From Artemisia argyi (taxonomy: Eukaryota > Streptophyta > Magnoliopsida > Asterales > Asteraceae): a DNA stretch of 64,000 nt. The notes beneath the pieces were generated by a model, which did no database searches, had not been told where the DNA came from, and worked only from the letters and a program-made list of their open reading frames with translations. This document shows positions 1-11,070 of the stretch, piece after piece. Made by a program: the position numbers and the translations under genes. Where the stretch lies: contig CM060709.1 in NCBI GenBank assembly GCA_030686995.1, positions 304,754,357 through 304,818,356 on the forward strand. Direction: 5' to 3'. The stretch's first letter is position 1. Each line of letters opens with the position of its first letter.

Positions 1-134
1 CTCTTCTATTGTAGCGATACGAACTCAGAAGCAATAGTAAAAGAAGCTATCATCTCCGGGGGGGAGTCAGATGATTGTCTGGACTGGTTCTTTTGGGGGA
101 GGCCTATAAATTGCACGGGTCCAAGCTTAATTGA

Positions 135-827
135 TTGATTCTTTTAAAACTAGCTCCTGTAATCAATCTCACCATTAGCATTTTCACCATTATAATGGAA
201 ACTCAATTCTGTGTGTTAACGACTCTATTAGAAAGTAGAATTAGCAACTTTTACACGAATTTTCAAGTGGATGAGATTGGTCGAGTGGTCTCAGTTGGAG
301 ATGGGATTGCACGTGTTTATGGGTTGAACAAGATTCAAGCTGGGGAAGTGGTTGAATTTGCCAGCGGTGTGAAAGGAATAGCCTTGAATCTTGAGAATGA
401 GAATGTAGGGATTGTTGTCTTTGGAAGTGATACTGCTATTAAAGAAGGAGATCTTGTCAAGCGCACCGGCTCTATTGTGGATGTCCCTGCGGGAAAGGCT
501 ATGCTAGGGCGTGTGGTCGACGCCTTGGGAGTACCTATTGATGGAAGAGGAGCTCTAAGCGATCACGAGCGAAGACGTGTCGAAGTGAAAGCCCCTGGGA
601 TTATTGAACGTAAATCTGTGCACGAGCCTATGCAAACTGGGTTAAAAGCGGTAGATAGCCTGGTTCCTCTAGGCCGTGGTCAACGAGAACTTATAATCGG
701 GGACCAACAAACTGGAGAAATAGCTATTGCTATCGATACCATATTAAACCAAAAGCAAATGAACTCAAGGAGCACCACTGAGAGTGAGACATTGTATTGT
801 GTCTATGTAGCGATTGGACAGAATTAA
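135..827 (+). pseudogene. atpA: Truncated mitochondrial atpA copy (NUMT)
   Basis: The reading frame from the ATG at 195 matches the N-terminal part (roughly 210 of about 507 residues) of plant mitochondrial F1-ATPase subunit alpha, which in the intact enzyme forms the catalytic hexamer with beta. Conserved stretches such as [17 protein letters not shown] and [20 protein letters not shown] are visible. Homology stops at about 825 (AIGQ), where unrelated AT-rich DNA takes over, so the C-terminal half is missing. The Walker A loop at 699-722 reads GDQQTGEI instead of the family's GDRQTGKT, losing the nucleotide-binding Lys and Thr. The first residues after Met-Glu also differ from the usual start. 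The frame stays open upstream to 135 with a hydrophobic stretch of no known meaning. Bases 1-134 could belong to the same organelle insert, but I cannot tell. Most likely a dead nuclear copy. Confidence 0.9.
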
Positions 828-1163
828 AAACATTTCATCTACGGGTTTTATCACTACAATATAATTAAGGTAAGTGAGTTTCAATAAGGTATATATTAAT
901 AACAAGTAAGTTCATACATGGAAATATTTTTAATTATGGAAGTCTTATAAAATACCCTAGGGGTTGTTAACAAAACTCTTTTGTTAAAGTAGAAAATGAG
1001 TGGCACAATTAAGTTTGTGTCGTTATCGAAGAAAATTATAGCTAAGACGAAAGTATGGGGCTTTGATTTTCGAACATTATTCACCGTTATATAATAAAAA
1101 TAAATGTTACACGAAACACTTAACCACAATATTGCAAAGACTATAATTATTTTTTGCTGAAAA

Positions 1164-1338
1164 CACGGGCGGACCCAGAACACTAAGTCATCAGATGCAC
1201 ATTTTTTTATGAATATAAATGAAATAAAAATGAACTCAAATTTGGGACCGGGTTCATTTTAGAAAAATCAAGAATATTTACGAAAATTTGCACTACTCGA
1301 CAAACATCACCCCCGAAAACCCCTTAGGTCCGCCTCTG
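1164..1338. mobile_element. hAT-type MITE, 175 bp
   Basis: The ends form imperfect inverted repeats: CACGGGCGGACC on the left, and the right end read backwards is CAGAGGCGGACC. The element is flanked by a perfect 8-bp direct repeat GCTGAAAA at 1156-1163 and 1339-1346. An 8-bp target duplication with CA-starting termini is the signature of hAT-superfamily elements. There is no coding capacity. Confidence 0.85.
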
Positions 1339-1431
1339 GCTGAAAATTTTTATCGCTATACACAGGTACTCGCCTAGTCTTACTAATAGTATTATTTATT
1401 ACCCTTAGAAGTCTAGATCTCAGATTTAACT

Positions 1432-1433
<2 letters not shown>

Positions 1434-1466
<33 letters not shown>
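1434..1466. repeat. Poly-T tract
   Basis: A run of about 33 T residues. No retroelement body could be recognised next to it. Confidence 0.9.
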
Positions 1467-2620
1467 CAATAAGACAAAAATATTACTGTAGTTTATAAAA
1501 CTTCAATATTGTTTATTTAGCACAAACAAGACAAGATACAATTAGTCGAATAAGTCAACTATCCATGACATTTATTATCTAAAAAGGACCATTGCACGAA
1601 CGTTAACTTTTAAAAGTGATAATGAGTTAATGACCTTATGGTTCCCAATATATTAATATTTTTCTTTCTGGTAACAGGGTGTTGATTGGTGTAGGACGGC
1701 TGCAAAACCAAAGGATTTCAATGTCGTGCAAACTCGCGTCTCAGATAAGCATTTCTATGATTATTTAACGCTGACAATAATTGGATCCATAACCACGTAT
1801 CGAAAAAGTTTTGTTCAAATGTTTATTGGCAATGCAAGTCGATCGTCTTGCTACTTTCCCAAACTATCTTGGTTTGGCCTTATCGTAACTGTTTACTAGG
1901 TCGGTTTGCGCCTGGTAAATCAGTGACAACATAGAAAAATATGATAAAGACGATCGCAATTCTAAATTTGCTATAGTCCTTCAAGGCATCTAGGTGGTCT
2001 TTCTAAGCTATTTGGTTTCGTGTTGGTCATCGTCTCATCGAGTTGTGTTAGTTCGATGTTTTCCATAAAAGAAACCCTCAAACACAAACAGTAATCGACT
2101 GAATGAATACCTTAGAAAATCGACAACACAAGCATACACAAGCTAGCATACCCTTAAACGTTTACGCTACTCGTGTAGTGATTTTTGTTTCCCGTAACTT
2201 GGAATACCTAACTACTTAATACTAGCTTTTTTACATATACAAACACATGAATGTCGTCATTGTTATATCGATGGTAATAATCCATTAATGATAACAGTGG
2301 TCCCAAAATACATAAATAATTAGAAGATTATCGGGAGTGACGAGTGTATTAGTTGTCAAATTAATTACGAGTTTAGATTCTGCATGCTACTCCTCCTCCA
2401 CGAGGCCTTGACAGTATCTCTCTGAATCCGCTGTGCACGTGTGATGTACAGCTGCATTGCGCAAATCCTATTCATTATTTCTATGTTTCATTATTAATAC
2501 CATTCTTTCAACCCTAATCATTCCTACCCTTTCACGAAAACTACAATCAAGTTTCGCTATTAACGAGTGTAGCATCAACATGTCATTGCGGTTTAGGCTG
2601 GTGCAATGGTCACCTCATTT
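1467..2620. other. Intergenic DNA, no recognised feature
   Basis: AT-rich sequence without credible coding regions. Short open frames here have no recognisable protein signature. Confidence 0.6.
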
Positions 2621-2651
2621 GCACCAATATTTCAACTGCCACATCAGTTTT

Positions 2652-2733
2652 TTAATAACCACCATCTAACAAGCATCTAACAAGCATCATTTTATTTTCA
2701 CTTTCCGGTCGTAATAACCACCATCTAACAAGC
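2652..2733. repeat. Short direct repeat
   Basis: A sequence of about 22 bp containing AATAACCACCATCTAACAAG occurs twice (near 2655 and 2712), with an extra CATCTAACAAG unit between the copies. Confidence 0.7.
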
Positions 2734-2778
2734 GATAACTCAATTTATATAAATATACCGCAATATACGTACCATGCA

Positions 2779-2782
<4 letters not shown>

Positions 2783-2816
<34 letters not shown>
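2783..2816. repeat. (AAT)n microsatellite
   Basis: About eleven tandem AAT units ending in an A run. Confidence 0.95.
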
Positions 2817-2820
<4 letters not shown>

Positions 2821-3369
2821 GAGTACTTCTTGGGTTTTCATTAGGTGAAATCCTTCAACCAACCAACCCAAAAATCCGTCCATCACTTGCTCTTCACCAC
2901 CCCTTCTGTAATGGTATCACTTTCCTTCACCTTCACTTCACCTCTCCTTCACTCACCTCGTTACACCCGCCTTAGTTTATTTTTTGCTAGTCTGAATTAT
3001 TTAATTGTAGTGTTGTTTAAAAGTGATGACATCCCTAAATCGATTTCATTAATCAACACTTGAAACTTTTAACACACCAAAAAGTTCTTTTATTTTCTCA
3101 TAACACTTGTACTTTCAATCTTTTTCCTATAGGAATTTATGTAAAATAGCTTTTATGGCCAAATTTTTTAAGCTAAAATGTATGAGTTGGTTAAAAAAAA
3201 TACTATCTATTATTATCACATTAGAAAACACATAAAGCATGAAAATTAAGACAAGGAAAGCTAAAAATAAAAGATAGGTGAGTGGATAAAAGATTTGAAA
3301 ACATGTTTCGATTCTTTACAAAGTAAGACAAGCTACATTTAGGTATTTTATTTTTGTTAACAAAAGTTA

Positions 3370-3607
3370 GGGGTGTATGGAAAAAACCCTCTCTCTTAGC
3401 GGGCGATTGCTATGTTTGGCGCGGAGCTTTTTTGAGTTTTTTTGAAGCGATGAGCGATGATATTATTCGTTTGGCAAAGAAGCGGTGAGCTTTGCTAATT
3501 TTTAGGAATACTCATTTTTCCAATGCTTCTTTAAGAAACTGTGAGCGGTGAGCTGTGAGATGTGGCTACTGCTCACAGCTCACTGCTACTTTTACCAAAC
3601 ACACCCC
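3370..3607. mobile_element. MITE-like element, about 238 bp
   Basis: The left end GGGGTGTATGG mirrors the right end, which read backwards is GGGGTGTGTTTGG. TA flanks both sides (TTA left, TAA right). The interior is rich in GCGGTGAGC/GCTCAC inverted motifs near 3543-3590. Typical of PIF/Harbinger- or Mariner-type MITEs; the superfamily is uncertain because the flanks are too short to decide. Confidence 0.65.
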
Positions 3608-3610
3608 TAA

Positions 3611-4115
3611 TAACCTTAAAACCCTAATTCGATCTTCATCTAATCTTTCTTCTGTTGTTTCTTGCTTTCAATACGCTATAAAAGTGACATGACATTCGAG
3701 TTTTATCACCATTTGTATTAGTTTCGATTATTTAAGTCAAAAGTTATTTTCATTTTTTAGGGTTTCTTTAAACCAACCATCTAAATTCGTTTCCTACAGC
3801 CTTATTCTATCGATTTGCTACTTGGAGTGTGTTTTCATTTGTGATTATCATTCATGTGTCAGATTCTATTAGTTATAAGGTTTTCTGGTGCGACCATTTT
3901 TCTAGAGTTTTGGGTTTTCCTACAATACTTTGGTAATATGGTTATTAAACTTCATGTCTAATCGATTTCTCTATTTATCTAAGGTCTTTTAATCGTGTTA
4001 ATAACTGCGTATCCTTGGTGGTGTGTTTTTCTTAATCGAATTTTAGGATCTAGCATTACTAGGGTTTCATTTTCTTTGTGAGGCTTGTGATTATTAGTTA
4101 TGTGTTAGCTGCATT
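3611..4115. other. Leader region of LINE ORF1 relic, otherwise featureless
   Basis: T-rich sequence upstream of the decayed LINE ORF1. It may be the 5' untranslated part of that element, but nothing diagnostic is present. Confidence 0.4.
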
Positions 4116-4888
4116 TTGGATTTCTGGAAGTCTACTGTTTGTGTGTCGATTGTAAGGGTATGGTATGAAAGGGGGAAAAGAGATAGTAATAAGAGAGGAC
4201 CAAATGATTTTACAGTTAATGTAAAGTCAAGTTTACTTTGTGATGCTCTGATATTGAAATCGATAATAAGAAAGACCAATTCTTTGAGTGCATCATCTAG
4301 TGTGAATGGAGAAAAGGTTGTTGAACATGGTACAAGTGACATGAATGTATTACATTCTGCGTCTGAATAAAAAAAAGCCCACTTCGAATCATCCGTTTTC
4401 ATATTCAAATGTGGTTAATTCAGATCGTGTGACGGATACAGTAAACTTTCGATCACTTGAATTTGATGGGGGTAATGTAGAAACCGACTTGATCATTCTG
4501 ATGGCTTCGATACAAGAAGTTAATGCTAGATTTGCAAATTCTTTGTATGGATACTTTATTGGCAAGCGTATTGCATATCCTCTTGTTGAACAATATCCTT
4601 GGAATAAATGGTCTAAGTATGGGCTACAAAAAGTTATGATGAATAATGGGTTGTTTTTCTTTAAGTTCGAGTTTAAACAGGGATTGGAAGATTTGTAGGA
4701 GAATAGGCCATATATGATTCAAAGTGTTCATATTATTTTGAAGAAATGGTCTCCTGATGCAAATCTAACTAAAGAAGACTTGACGAAGGTGTCGGTGTGG
4801 GTTAAACTACACAATGTTCCAGTGGTTGCTTTTAGTAGTGACGGATTGAGTGTGATTGCTACTAAACTTGGCAAGCCTATTATGTTAG

Positions 4889-6332
4889 TGATGAGGCGAA
4901 AAATGAACCATTTAAAGGGGTCACTTAAGCCCGAATTCGAATTTAATTGATCAAATATTGCCCTAAATCGTTCCTTTTGTCATTTTAGGTACTTTTAGAG
5001 TGAAATCTGGAAAAGGAAGCATTTTGGACGTTTTTGGAGCATAAAAGTGAAGAAAACGGCAAAGTCTTAATTTTCCTTGCTGGGAACAGTACCTGACGGC
5101 GTCACTTGCTCCTTAATGACGACGTCAAGAGTAATACAAGAGGTGGATGTGGACAATACACGTGACGATCCAGAGAGTTTTGTGCATTGGAGATGACGGC
5201 GTCACCCAAGGCCGTCATGGTCCAAGTATTAGTGACGGCCCAGAACAATTTTACACATGACGACGTCAAAAGTGGATCTAGGCAATCCGATTTGATTATA
5301 GGCGGTGACTTGACGGCGTCACAGATTTCTTCTTGACGCCGTCACCCTGTAAAATCTATATATAGTTTTCCAAATTTCATTCATTAGTGTGTAACTTGGA
5401 GGGTGCAACTTTGAGGAAAAACCCTAGGCCGATTTTCAGAGCTTTTTCAAGGGTTTTAACCCTTTGAATCTTACATGTTTTATTAGAGATAAGTACTCTT
5501 TCAATTCAATCAATATGTCTATGTGTTGTTTGAATATATCTTACACTTGTCTTCAATTTAACATGCTCGGCTAGATCTCTTTTGTGTTTGCTTAGAAGTA
5601 GTGAAACCTAGATGTTGATTATGGGTTGATTGTTTGTTTATAGTTGTTACAGATGATTGTATTCGATATTAGGCTTAAGAAAACTGGCAGACTTCCATTG
5701 GTAACTTGCTTGAACGTCTTAAGAAACATGATCAGAGGTGTACTATGATTTTTGGTTGTATTTAATGCGTAGGTGAATTCTAATGATCCCATGTTAGGAG
5801 CTTCTAACGGCTCGACATAGGAGTGAAATAGGATCCTATAGAGTTAGGGAATATTGTACACGGCCCTACGACTAGTATTAAGGAATATGACCCGTCATCC
5901 ATGCAATTGTAACAAGCTATCAACCTGTAAAAGATATCTAGGGAGTAATGAAACCTAAGTAAACACAACTTTCTCCATTATTGTTACACCACACTAGTAT
6001 AATTAGATTTATTTTCATTTCTGTTATTTAATTTTGATTGCATTTGTAGTTATTGGGTTAGTTGGCTAGCAACTAATTTCGCCCATTCTTCCAAAAACCG
6101 AGATTTTAATTGCTTTTATAAAACATAAAAATACAAAAAGAATCATCCCTCACCTCTAGACTTAGTTTAAGAGACTTTCTAATCCTAGCGACACTATTCC
6201 TGAGTTGAACGATCAATCCCCCGGTACTTGTCACTATACTATACTACAACGATCAGGTACACTGCCTGGTGGGGGTTGTAAGCTTCTCGAGATCCCTCGA
6301 GAGGTAAAGCCTGGTGCGATTCCTACGTATCA
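4889..6332 (+). mobile_element. Solo LTR, family A copy 1
   Basis: A 1,444-bp sequence starting TGATGAGG and ending ACGTATCA, flanked by a perfect 5-bp target duplication GTTAG (4884-4888, 6333-6337). It interrupts the LINE ORF1 relic, whose reading frame resumes exactly on the far side. The same sequence recurs reversed at 18816, 25088, 48035 and 62955. A TATA-like CTATATATAG lies at 5356-5365, preceded by an array of TGACGNCGTCA palindromes. One LTR with intact target duplication and no internal region is the usual product of LTR-LTR recombination. Confidence 0.93.
5094..5344 (+). promoter_or_regulatory. TGACGNCGTCA palindrome array upstream of LTR TATA box
   Basis: Within about 250 bp there are six near-perfect 11-bp palindromes of the form TGACGGCGTCA, TGACGACGTCA or TGACGCCGTCA, plus at least three half or partial sites (TGACG/CGTCA). 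The last ends 12 bp before the TATA-like CTATATATAG. TGACG is the core of as-1-type elements bound by plant TGA bZIP factors; enhancer function is inferred. The array is kept, with variation, in every family A LTR in this window. Confidence 0.65.
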
Positions 6333-6850
6333 GTTAGATTCTTATATGAGTTCTATGTGTATGGAATGTTGGGATCGTGGTAGCTTTGCTTGTGCTTTGA
6401 TTGAGTTGGATGCTACATATGGGTTAAAGGACAGGTTAGTTGTTGCTATTCCTAAGTTGGAAGGTTTAGGTTACACAATGAAGACTATACGTATTGAATT
6501 TGAATGGAAACCTCCTATATGTGAAGAATGTAAGATCTTTGGCCACTCGTGTGATAATTGCCATAAACACCTTCGACTAGCAAGGCTCAGTCGAACGATT
6601 GTAAAAAAAGGAAGTGCAGGATGATGGTTTTCAGAGTGTGAAACGGGAGACAAACAAAGGTGGTAATGGTGAAAGCCAAGGTAAACGTCAAGGTAGTGGT
6701 TTTAATAATTCTACTAATAGCTCCTATAGACAGATTGTGAAGTCGAAGTCTAGTACTCCAGTTTCTAATCCATTTTCTTATTTTTACTTTTTACTTAATG
6801 ATAGTTTTACCTCTAAGACTTTAACCAAATTAATCACTGATTTTTTAAAA

Positions 6851-7204
6851 CTATGTAATAACAATTTCAAATAGAGTAATATAATAATTTTAAACAAATT
6901 TTCATATTCATATTTAGTAGTGAATAATTAATATGAGACAACTCAAAATACAAGTCTGTATAATAATATTAGAATTAGAACGGAGAGAGTATAATTATGT
7001 CGTTACATAGAGAAATTGTTGGGACAAGGTTTTTAAGATCGTGATCGTAAGATCATATTGTGATATTAAGATTCTACTGTAGTGTTAGTTTCTTAATAGG
7101 TGCAAATCTACATATTATTATACATCATATATCATGAATATGTATGTCAAAATTATGATTATGAAGTGTTTAATACAATTAGACTATTGTTTTTCACTTT
7201 CTTT
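6851..7204. other. AT-rich intergenic DNA with GATC/TTAAGATC motifs
   Basis: No gene seen. At 7028-7070 the motifs TTAAGATCGTGATC and GTAAGATCATATT resemble the GATCTTA-rich sequences at 9240-9420 and 35783-36292. Confidence 0.5.
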
Positions 7205-9200
7205 TCTTTTTTTTTTTTTGTGCAAAAGGTGAATGTAATATATTAATCTCCAATCAACATTTACAATCATAAAAAAGCAAGACTTGTACAACTCCCAAGC
7301 TTGAAACAGAAATGAAATCCATACTAAAAACAACAAACAAATCACTATTGTCTAATATCAGACATTAGAATCAACATGTCAGATCATACTCTTCTTGAAC
7401 AAAAACAGAGTATCTTCCAAAAGACTTCAATACATACTTCAGCAGACACTTGCTCCATCCAAACTCAAACATCAATTCACCATTAAGCACCTACCATCTA
7501 GCTACATTTCCCCAACTCCTATCTACTCAACCACTCATCCTGCCACCATAGTAGAAGAATCGATAAGGAGTGAGGCATTATTAGGCACCCATAACCCATC
7601 CATAGGGGGCCTACATTTCCCTCTCAATGGAAGGCGTCAACTGTTTGGGAACACTCACCCTCCATGATGACCATCCATTTCCTCCTATGGCAATGTATTG
7701 GGTGGACTAAGCAGGTTCATCTTTCACTCCTCGCTATTTTACCCATCATACACTGGCCACCCAAACCATATACCCTTCACAGTGCATTAACATATATTAT
7801 GGTACATTCTAGTGAACTAGACCTCTCACTAGATCCATCATACCCTAAACAGCCTCCTCCCTAGGCCAGACTGTATTAAGAAAATGAGAACCTAATGACT
7901 ATAGTCACACCACTAAAATTCCAAGTACTATGTCAATACACTGCTATAGTTTGCAAAAAACAAGATCAATTTGAAAATCCATTTGAATAGAAGAACAAAC
8001 TGATATCAAACACCCTCAAAAACTCAGTCAATACTAAACCCCAAAAGCAGAATACCATGAAACAGATGCATCTGATAAAACACATTACACCATCCAGAGA
8101 ATACCATACCCAATCCACCACACAATATAACAACAATTACCCCTTGTGCAGAGTCACATTCCACTTAAGTTCAAACTTCCTGATTTCAGCAGTGTTTTTC
8201 ACCTTCAAACCATACAATCTAGCTTTCACTATCTCCAAAATTCTCTTAACAGTTTCTTCCCATGTCTTATTCTCATCTCTAAAAATTCTATAATTTCTTT
8301 CCTACCATAAGCAATAAACACAAGTAGCAAAAACAAGCCATCTAGCAATACTCCAAACATTGTTACTATGCTTAAGTTGGGACATAAATTGCACACAATC
8401 AGTCCAATTAGTATGATTATACTTAATACCAGATAGTTCATGAAAGTATCTCCAAATTTTACTAGAATAATCACACCCAAAAAACAGATGGTCATGGTTT
8501 TCTAGCCCTTGATAGCAAAGCATACACATATTAGGAGCATTTATACCCCAAACTCCCAGTTTATCATGAGTACTAAGGCCACGTTTACTTTTTTCTGTTA
8601 GTGAAGAGTATGTGAGGTCCACGCATTTTATATTATTTGTTTTTCAAATTGAACCCACTCATTCCTTTGTTGCATCTGTCTACTAAAGCCTCACATAAGT
8701 GGAGTCCTCCACAGCCAGATATATTAACAATGGTGGGGCCCATATATCCCTTAGCTAACATATAAAAATAAACACCCCCTAAGTCTTCAAAGTATAGCCA
8801 GCCAAAGAATAAAAGAGTGCTTAGGTACACATTGAGAAAACCAAGCTAACTTACTCCAACACACTACAGGTTCCATATTACTAAGATCCAAACTTATATT
8901 CTTAACAGAAAAAGGAATTTCAACCCCACTTTGCAATTTCCACACCAACTTATCACTTTTCATAGGATCTAGGATAGGATCAGGAAGATTAGTAATTTCA
9001 GGAAGTATTTCATTCCATTCCCTAGGCCAATTCCATTTCCCATTATTAACCATATCTTTAACAGTTAGGCTATCCAAAAGTCTAGCATCATATAGGTTCC
9101 TATGAGTTAACAGATTAATCAAAGGCCCTAACTGACTCCAGTTATCATACCACATGGAAGTTTTAGCCCCATCACCAATCTTACTTATCACACAATTCAT
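7205..9200 (-). pseudogene. 5'-truncated LINE, C-terminal zf-RVT region
   Basis: The minus strand encodes the tail of a plant LINE reverse-transcriptase polyprotein. It has the SMWYDNWSQLGPL and VPKHSFILWLA signatures (8787-9200), then the zinc-binding segment CMLCYQGLENHDHLFFGC with SSKIW after it (8302-8570). Endonuclease and reverse transcriptase are absent. Decay includes a MITE insertion at 8577-8779 and a TGA created beside it, probably from CGA. About 1 kb of noncoding DNA follows the coding part on the minus strand, and a T run at 7206-7220 marks the likely poly-A end. I found no flanking target duplication. Confidence 0.8.
8577..8779. mobile_element. PIF/Harbinger-type MITE, 203 bp, inside the LINE
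   Basis: Terminal inverted repeats of about 25 bp: the left begins GGCCACGTTTAC and the right, read backwards, begins GGGGGTGTTTAT, both continuing to a shared CTGTTAG/ATGTTAG. The flanks are a 3-bp duplication TAA (8574-8576, 8780-8782). Removing the element rejoins the LINE zinc-domain reading frame apart from one TGA codon. Confidence 0.85.
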
Positions 9201-9239
9201 TTTCTACAAAACTTAAAACATAAATTTGTAGTTTTTAAC

Positions 9240-9420
9240 TAGTGGTTCGAGAAAAGTAAGATCGAATCGATCGAGATCTTAAGATTGTATGGTCAAAATT
9301 TGGATCCTATTAAGATCCTATCTCGTAAAGATTTTACGTAGGATTCGGATCGTTTTTGCTTTGTAGTATTGTAAAATAGTAAGAGCTAAAATCCGGATCT
9401 GGATCTTAATGACCAGGGAC
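9240..9420. repeat. GATCTTA-rich repeat end
   Basis: Dense GATC, GATCTTAAGAT and GGATCTTAAT motifs, including AAGATCGAATCGATCGAGATC. It resembles 7028-7070 and 35783-36292 in reverse. This may be the far terminus of an element into which the LINE inserted. Confidence 0.4.
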
Positions 9421-11070
9421 ATTAACAAAATAAGAAAATAAAATGTTTATCTAGTCAAATGTTTTGTCATGACCTAAATTGTACCCTTTTTTGTCCGTCT
9501 TAAAGTCAGCATGGAGCATGCTTAAATGGTGTGAACAAAATAAAAAAGACATCATTATTCAGTGGGTCAAGATTCATGAACATAGAGTTTGGGCTTCAGC
9601 TTCGCTCACAATAATGCAAATAGCCTCATGGTCTGCCTTAAGAGATAAGTAATACTGTATAAAATAGGACCGAAGGTCTGCAAACAAAACTGAAGTGGTT
9701 AGGTTAATTTTTTTTAAAAGATGGCTTTTAGCAGTTTGAAAATGTTTGACAAAAAATTCAAACCTTGTAGATTAGTAGGCTAAAATGTCAGAACCACGAC
9801 TACCAAAAAGAAAGAGAAAGATGATACACAAGCTAGAGACGACCATAGAATACATTCAATAGGACCATGAATCGGACACAATGTACTTGTGGTGACAGCT
9901 CAAATCCGATTTGGTCTAAACTATATTCGGCTTGACCTAAATTTTGGTTTGTTTTAGGCTACTTGACATATGTATTGGCAATCTATTTATTAATAACTTT
10001 TATACCATGTTGAAAGCGTTTTGTTAACTATCATTATAAAAACAATATGTTCTGAGAAAGCACAAGGCAAATTGTTCTATTGCAAGATCCAAAATGTTTA
10101 TAAGCTGATTAATTGGCATATTATTATATCGTTAAGACAGCTCATTAGCATATGATAATGACAGTGACATATTACTAATGATATAATATAATGACTTGTA
10201 TACATATCGTGAGTTTTAGTTCTACCAAACAGAAAGCCCATAAATAATACTCAAATGACTTTTGCATGCATCTCAAATCTTATTTGCACAAGACAATAAA
10301 ATAGCAAGTGGTGGAGATAATTGCATATGATCAGTGTTTCAGAATTATGTTATAACATCAATCAATACAATTTTTTTTTTTTTTTTCATTAAAAAAAATC
10401 AATCACAATGTGATGTTTACCGGGATATGCCTTCCTTGTTGGGTGGGGGGCTCGGTACCAAAAAGGTACACGGACTTGAGATGGTTCCGCCAAATACCAT
10501 TTTTTTTTTTTTTTTACTGAAGTTGTATTGATCCATACTGCAACAAAAACTGTTTTTTGACTATGGGTTATGAAAACTTAAAAGTTGAGGAATCCGAAGC
10601 CCAAGGCTCAAAATATGAGAATTTTATCTGGTTTGAGTTTGTGCGTAAATTTTGATGATTAAACGTATTCACGTTGATTACCAGTGAAAATTTGTTCTCT
10701 TTGATAAAAGTAATAGAATTTCACTGTTAAGCTACCAAATTTCACGCAATCATAACCACGAGGGTCATGTGTTTCTCTAATTTCATAACTCAAGACTTAC
10801 ACAAAATAAATTAAAACTCCCTATTTGAATGCAACGGCTATCCCTGCCCATTCATCGTCTAGAATCATTCTTGCTTCCATAAAGCTCTTGTGACTTATCC
10901 GTCCACTAATTTCTTTCTTTCTTTTGATCATCACGTCAGAGTCACATCATTGCCGTCCATCAGACCATCAAATCTCCACCAGACCTCCACGGCGGATCAC
11001 AAAGATGATGACAACCACATCAAGGTATTCACATTTTACAGCTTTTACAATAACACGCCTTTCAGTTTCA
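9421..11070. other. Intergenic DNA downstream of the receptor kinase gene
   Basis: AT-rich with T runs at 10370-10385 and 10500-10515. No protein-coding or RNA feature was recognised. The part nearest 11071 should hold the 3' untranslated region of the minus-strand kinase gene. Confidence 0.55.

Larger units (their letters stand above)
4116..6850 (+). pseudogene. LINE ORF1-type protein relic (DUF4283, CX2CX4HX4C knuckle)
   Basis: Three open segments (4345-4698, 4714-4886 and 6338-6624) form one frame when the inserted LTR is removed. They resemble the DUF4283 nucleic-acid-binding protein followed by a zinc knuckle that plant non-LTR retrotransposons encode as ORF1. The knuckle CEECKIFGHSCDNC (about 6517-6560) fits CX2CX4HX4C exactly. 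Decay is clear: a TAG stops the frame at 4696-4698, the upstream part (4116-4370) is in another frame, and no endonuclease or reverse transcriptase follows. The tail (6614-6780) is a low-complexity Ser/Asn-rich segment in a shifted frame, typical after this knuckle. Binding of element RNA is the family role; this copy cannot work. Confidence 0.8.

Noticed and set aside
896..1183. 95-codon frame on the minus strand
   Set aside because: Low-complexity AT-rich sequence that runs into the hAT MITE; no recognisable domain.
5094..5344. CRISPR-like array of spaced repeats
   Set aside because: The units are 11-bp imperfect palindromes at irregular spacing in a eukaryotic LTR, with no cas genes; a regulatory array is the sensible reading.
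4116..6624. Functional zinc-knuckle host gene
   Set aside because: It has a nonsense codon, a frame shift and an inserted LTR, and the protein is typical of LINE ORF1.
10334..10531. Frame between two T runs
   Set aside because: Much of the translation is poly-Phe from homopolymers; no gene features.
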